From: Myrica gale
Lineage: Eukaryota > Streptophyta > Magnoliopsida > Fagales > Myricaceae
DNA: 64,000 nucleotides
Reading direction: 5' to 3'
Assembly: GCA_963930655.1 (NCBI GenBank)
Contig: OZ005621.1
Coordinates: 4,823,001 to 4,887,000 of the forward strand
Positions 61,461 to 64,000 of this stretch are shown piece after piece (position 1 is the stretch's first letter; each line of letters opens with the position of its first letter). Position numbers and translations under genes: made by a program. The notes beneath the pieces are model-generated. The model had not been told where the DNA came from and did no database searches. It saw nothing but the letters and a program-made list of their open reading frames with translations.

Positions 61461-61648
61461 AGACTCCGTACAAACTACAAGGACCATCGTAAAGAACAAA
61501 ATGATATACATAACTATAAGAAAATGGAATTTTGGGAGATTTAGAAGCTATAGCACGAAATGGAGGGATTTTGAGGGAAAATATTAATAAGGGGTCGGGC
61601 GTTCTAGCTGTACCGATCGGAGCATTGGTCTCAAGTTAATTTAAGTAG

Positions 61649-62009
61649 TGTTGGGAAAAGCGCACGAAAATTCAAAGAAAGGAACACCAGATTTACGTGG
61701 TTCGGCCCCAATCCGGCCTACGTCCACCCCAGATCAATTTTATTAAGAAAGCCTAAGAAAATTACTCTACCCGCCCCAATACAATAGTCACACCACCATC
61801 TTTCTCTTCCTCTCTCTCTGCCCAATGCACACGCTCTCACGCTCTCACGTGCCTCTTCTCCTATAACATAAGCCTCTTATTTATAGGGAAAAATACAAAG
61901 AGAAAACCCTAAGAGAATCCTAGATAAACTAGAAGTAAGGAGCAAGTAGACTTCCACTATAAGTCTACTTATATTCCAAGTCTATCTCTTATGGGTGTGG
62001 ACCCCAACA
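61649..62009. mobile_element. Solo copia LTR
   Basis: A 361-bp sequence begins TGTTGGG and ends CCCCAACA. It contains GATTTACGTGGTTCGGC (~61690), a hallmark of one group of plant Ty1/copia LTRs, and a TATTTATAGG promoter-like box near 61883. It is flanked by a perfect 5-bp target duplication AGTAG (61644-61648 and 62010-62014). No internal retrotransposon region remains, so it is a solo LTR left by recombination. Confidence 0.92.
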
Positions 62010-62208
62010 AGTAGTTCTACCCGTACTGCGAGGGAGGCGAAAAAGGGAGCCTAGCTCACTCCTGGCCAACTCCGTGAAGAGCCAAGCTGAGCGGTCATGG
62101 GTCAAGACTCATTAATTGACGTGAGCCTCAGTTGACGAGAAAATGGTCTTTTCGTGGGTCTAAACTGAATCGTTTCGCCACAACTACAACATACAAGAAT
62201 TTAGGAAC

Positions 62209-62310
62209 TTTCTGTTTTAGCAACTTTTTCTTTCATTCTAATTGCTGCCATTGTCCTGCTTTACTTTTTGGATTAGATTGGGGAAGTGGTTCTTATGCTC
62301 AATCTGTAGA
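62209..62310 (+). repeat. Duplicated segment, copy 2 (partner at 60.3 kb)
   Basis: Matches 60312-60440 with a ~25-base internal gap and scattered substitutions. The distance between copies is 1.9 kb and the solo LTR lies between them. Confidence 0.85.
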
Positions 62311-63407
62311 AACGAAGAAGCTAATTTTTAGAGCAAAATTTCGACTGAAATTTTTTAGAGAAGAAGATTTTTGATCTGGGATTTGAAATGTCTTTTGAAG
62401 CAAGTACATGTGAAGTTTGCTTCTCGTCTTGTGGTTAATCGATGGTGGCTTTGGGTGCGAGAAAAATCCTAGGGTCTATTAGCAATCTACCAGACTAAGC
62501 AGTATATCTTCTCATTCTTCCCAACCAAGCAGGCTGCTGCTCCTAGTTATTTTTCGAACAGGTGAAAACGCCCTGTATATTCTCAACCCAAATGTTGACT
62601 AACTTCGACTGCATTGAGACTATTTGGTTATTGTTTGGGGAGCAGAGGAGCTAATCATGATTGGTGAATCACCATTTCGGCTTTGCCACAAGGTGTATGG
62701 GCTCCTCGCAATGCGATATGCCTACTAATTAAAAATTTCACCACAAATGGCTTTCTTATTGGGACCCATTCCATGTGGATTTTTGGATGTGTGCTCAGCT
62801 AGGAAGAGCTCGATTTGGACGTTCCTATACTGCAACCTTCTGAGAAGCCCCATAGCCTTAAGTTAGTGTGAATCATGGCGATTGGATTTGAGTCACATCG
62901 GAGCAAAATACTTTTCTTTTTGCTGGAGAAACTAATAACTATCGTCATCAGCTACATCTTGTTGGTGCGAACAGTTTTGATGGTTATATTCTTATAGTCT
63001 GGCTCTCCCAGTTCTCTTGTACGGCTATATCTTTGATTTCCACTCAGATCTTACCTTGCTGAGTACTGTCGTTTTTTATTTGGTTCTTTTCCTTTTTGTA
63101 TGATTGTTCGTCTTTCCTTTTCAGTTCTTAAACCTTTGTTTCAAAGAGTTTTGTTTCTTACTGATCTAGACCTAAATATCTTGCCTTTATCAAGTTTTAA
63201 ATCTTTAATGTGCACAATGCATTTCATTGAGCCCTGCGAGAGTCCCCCCATTTCTTATGGAGAAGGAATTTCTATCAAACACTTAAATATCAAACCATGT
63301 ATGGCGCAATATTACTGTGCATGTAATGCTTTCATATTTTACAAGACAGGTACTTAGCTCAATATGTGAATTATGTCTTCTTTTTTTTCTCAAAAACAAA
63401 CAATAGA
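62311..63407. other. Intergenic DNA with no recognised gene
   Basis: Moderate GC, several short open frames, no family recognised. It may be a decayed retroelement, but no protein motif could be read. Confidence 0.4.
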
Positions 63408-64000
63408 TTAAAAACGACTAAAAAACGAACACAACAAAACGACTAACACAGACACAACCACAGAATAGACCGACACAGACACAACCAGCAAGACCCTCCA
63501 ACGGATCAGAGGAACCACTATGAACTCCATGCAGGACAGATGGAGTGATGGCTGGACATAGTAGGCAAAGCTACTAGGACTTGGACAAGCCGGGAAAGCG
63601 CCACAAGTGATGCGTAGCGAGACCCAATAAAGGGTCGAAAAAGAGCCACAAGGACTCGGATAAGCCCACGGAAGGGGGACAGACAACCACAGAGCAAGAC
63701 AGACAACAAGCCCTAAACAGATGGGCACACCCAAATCGGCGAAAACACGACCAAACACGAGCCCTAAACAGAGGGGTAGACCCAAACAGGCGGCAACAAA
63801 ACATAAGACTAGCCCTAAACAAAGGGGCAGACCCAAACGAGTTTATTACTAGTCGGACCAAAACAGGCGGCGGCGGCGGCGGGGAGCCGAAGCGAAAAAT
63901 GGAGCGCATGGACCACACTATCCACACCGGAGGAGAAGAGCTGGAACCGGGGGCCGGAGGGGCTGCCACACGTGGCTAAGGCGGTCGGCGCGTCAGGGAT
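63408..64000 (-). repeat. GC-rich repeat region with minisatellite, possibly a retroelement 5' end
   Basis: Three units with the core GCCCTAAACA(G/A)A(G/T)GGG follow each other at about 63710-63835, each with a CCCAAA(C/T)(A/C)GG-like tail. Beyond them is a (GGC)n tract at 63865-63880 and GC-rich sequence to the window end. On the - strand two overlapping frames stay open for 130-140 codons, but the peptides are Pro/Ser/Leu/Cys-rich and low-complexity, so coding is not claimed. The make-up recalls 5' regions of plant LINEs. Confidence 0.4.

Noticed and set aside
63408-63969. Overlapping 131- and 142-codon frames as a new gene
   Set aside because: Low-complexity peptides in two registers over a minisatellite; no codon or domain support.
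1-64000. CRISPR arrays, prokaryotic operons or organellar insertions
   Set aside because: Repeats are of transposon type, genes are split by spliceosomal introns, and no chloroplast or mitochondrial gene was recognised.

Overview
The window is nuclear DNA of a flowering plant, most likely a woody core eudicot. The genes are split by AT-rich GT-AG introns, the protein families are plant families (AHP phosphorelay, SBP-box, PLS-class PPR, plant lachrymatory-factor-synthase-like), and the spacers are full of MITEs, a solo copia LTR, a TRIM-like element and hAT debris. No prokaryotic, viral or organellar block was recognised.

Layout. 1-5.6 kb: a six-exon histidine-containing phosphotransfer gene (AHP type, + strand). 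5.6-24.8 kb: two complete tandem 12-exon genes on the - strand for double-domain nucleoside hydrolases (NSH3-like, 910 and 883 aa). Between them lie a broken third copy (exons 11-12 only), a long-TIR foldback element, a hAT remnant carrying a TRIM-like insertion, and an upstream block that is repeated beyond the second gene. 25-35 kb: gene-poor, repeat-rich DNA. 35.0-35.4 kb: a two-exon gene for a 92-aa single-span membrane protein of unknown function (-). 37.6-45.6 kb: a ten-exon SPL7-like SBP-box gene (-), with a Mutator-like MITE showing a 9-bp target duplication in one intron. 45.6-53.8 kb: repeats, including a hAT element made of GGTCCGG motifs with an 8-bp target duplication. 53.96-54.44 kb: an intronless lachrymatory-factor-synthase-like START gene (+). 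55.95-57.40 kb: an intronless mitochondrial-type PPR gene (-), preceded in the same open frame by a lone RRM exon of an SR protein (SCL28/30 type). 59.64-59.83 kb: first exon of a complex I NDUFA8-like gene (-); its second exon was not found. 60-64 kb: MITEs, a solo copia LTR with a 5-bp target duplication and GC-rich minisatellite sequence.

The order NSH3, small membrane protein, SPL7, SCL28-type exon, NDUFA8 matches, from memory, the order of loci on Arabidopsis chromosome 5 around At5g18860 down to At5g18800. The window therefore looks like a conserved block expanded by tandem duplication of NSH3 and by transposons, with decay or loss of some members. The genes do not form one pathway. Each has its own role: cytokinin phosphorelay, extracellular purine/pyrimidine nucleoside salvage, copper homeostasis, organelle RNA metabolism and complex I assembly.

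Exon coordinates were deduced by eye from splice sites and family conservation. Every exon chain of the complete genes sums to an open frame.
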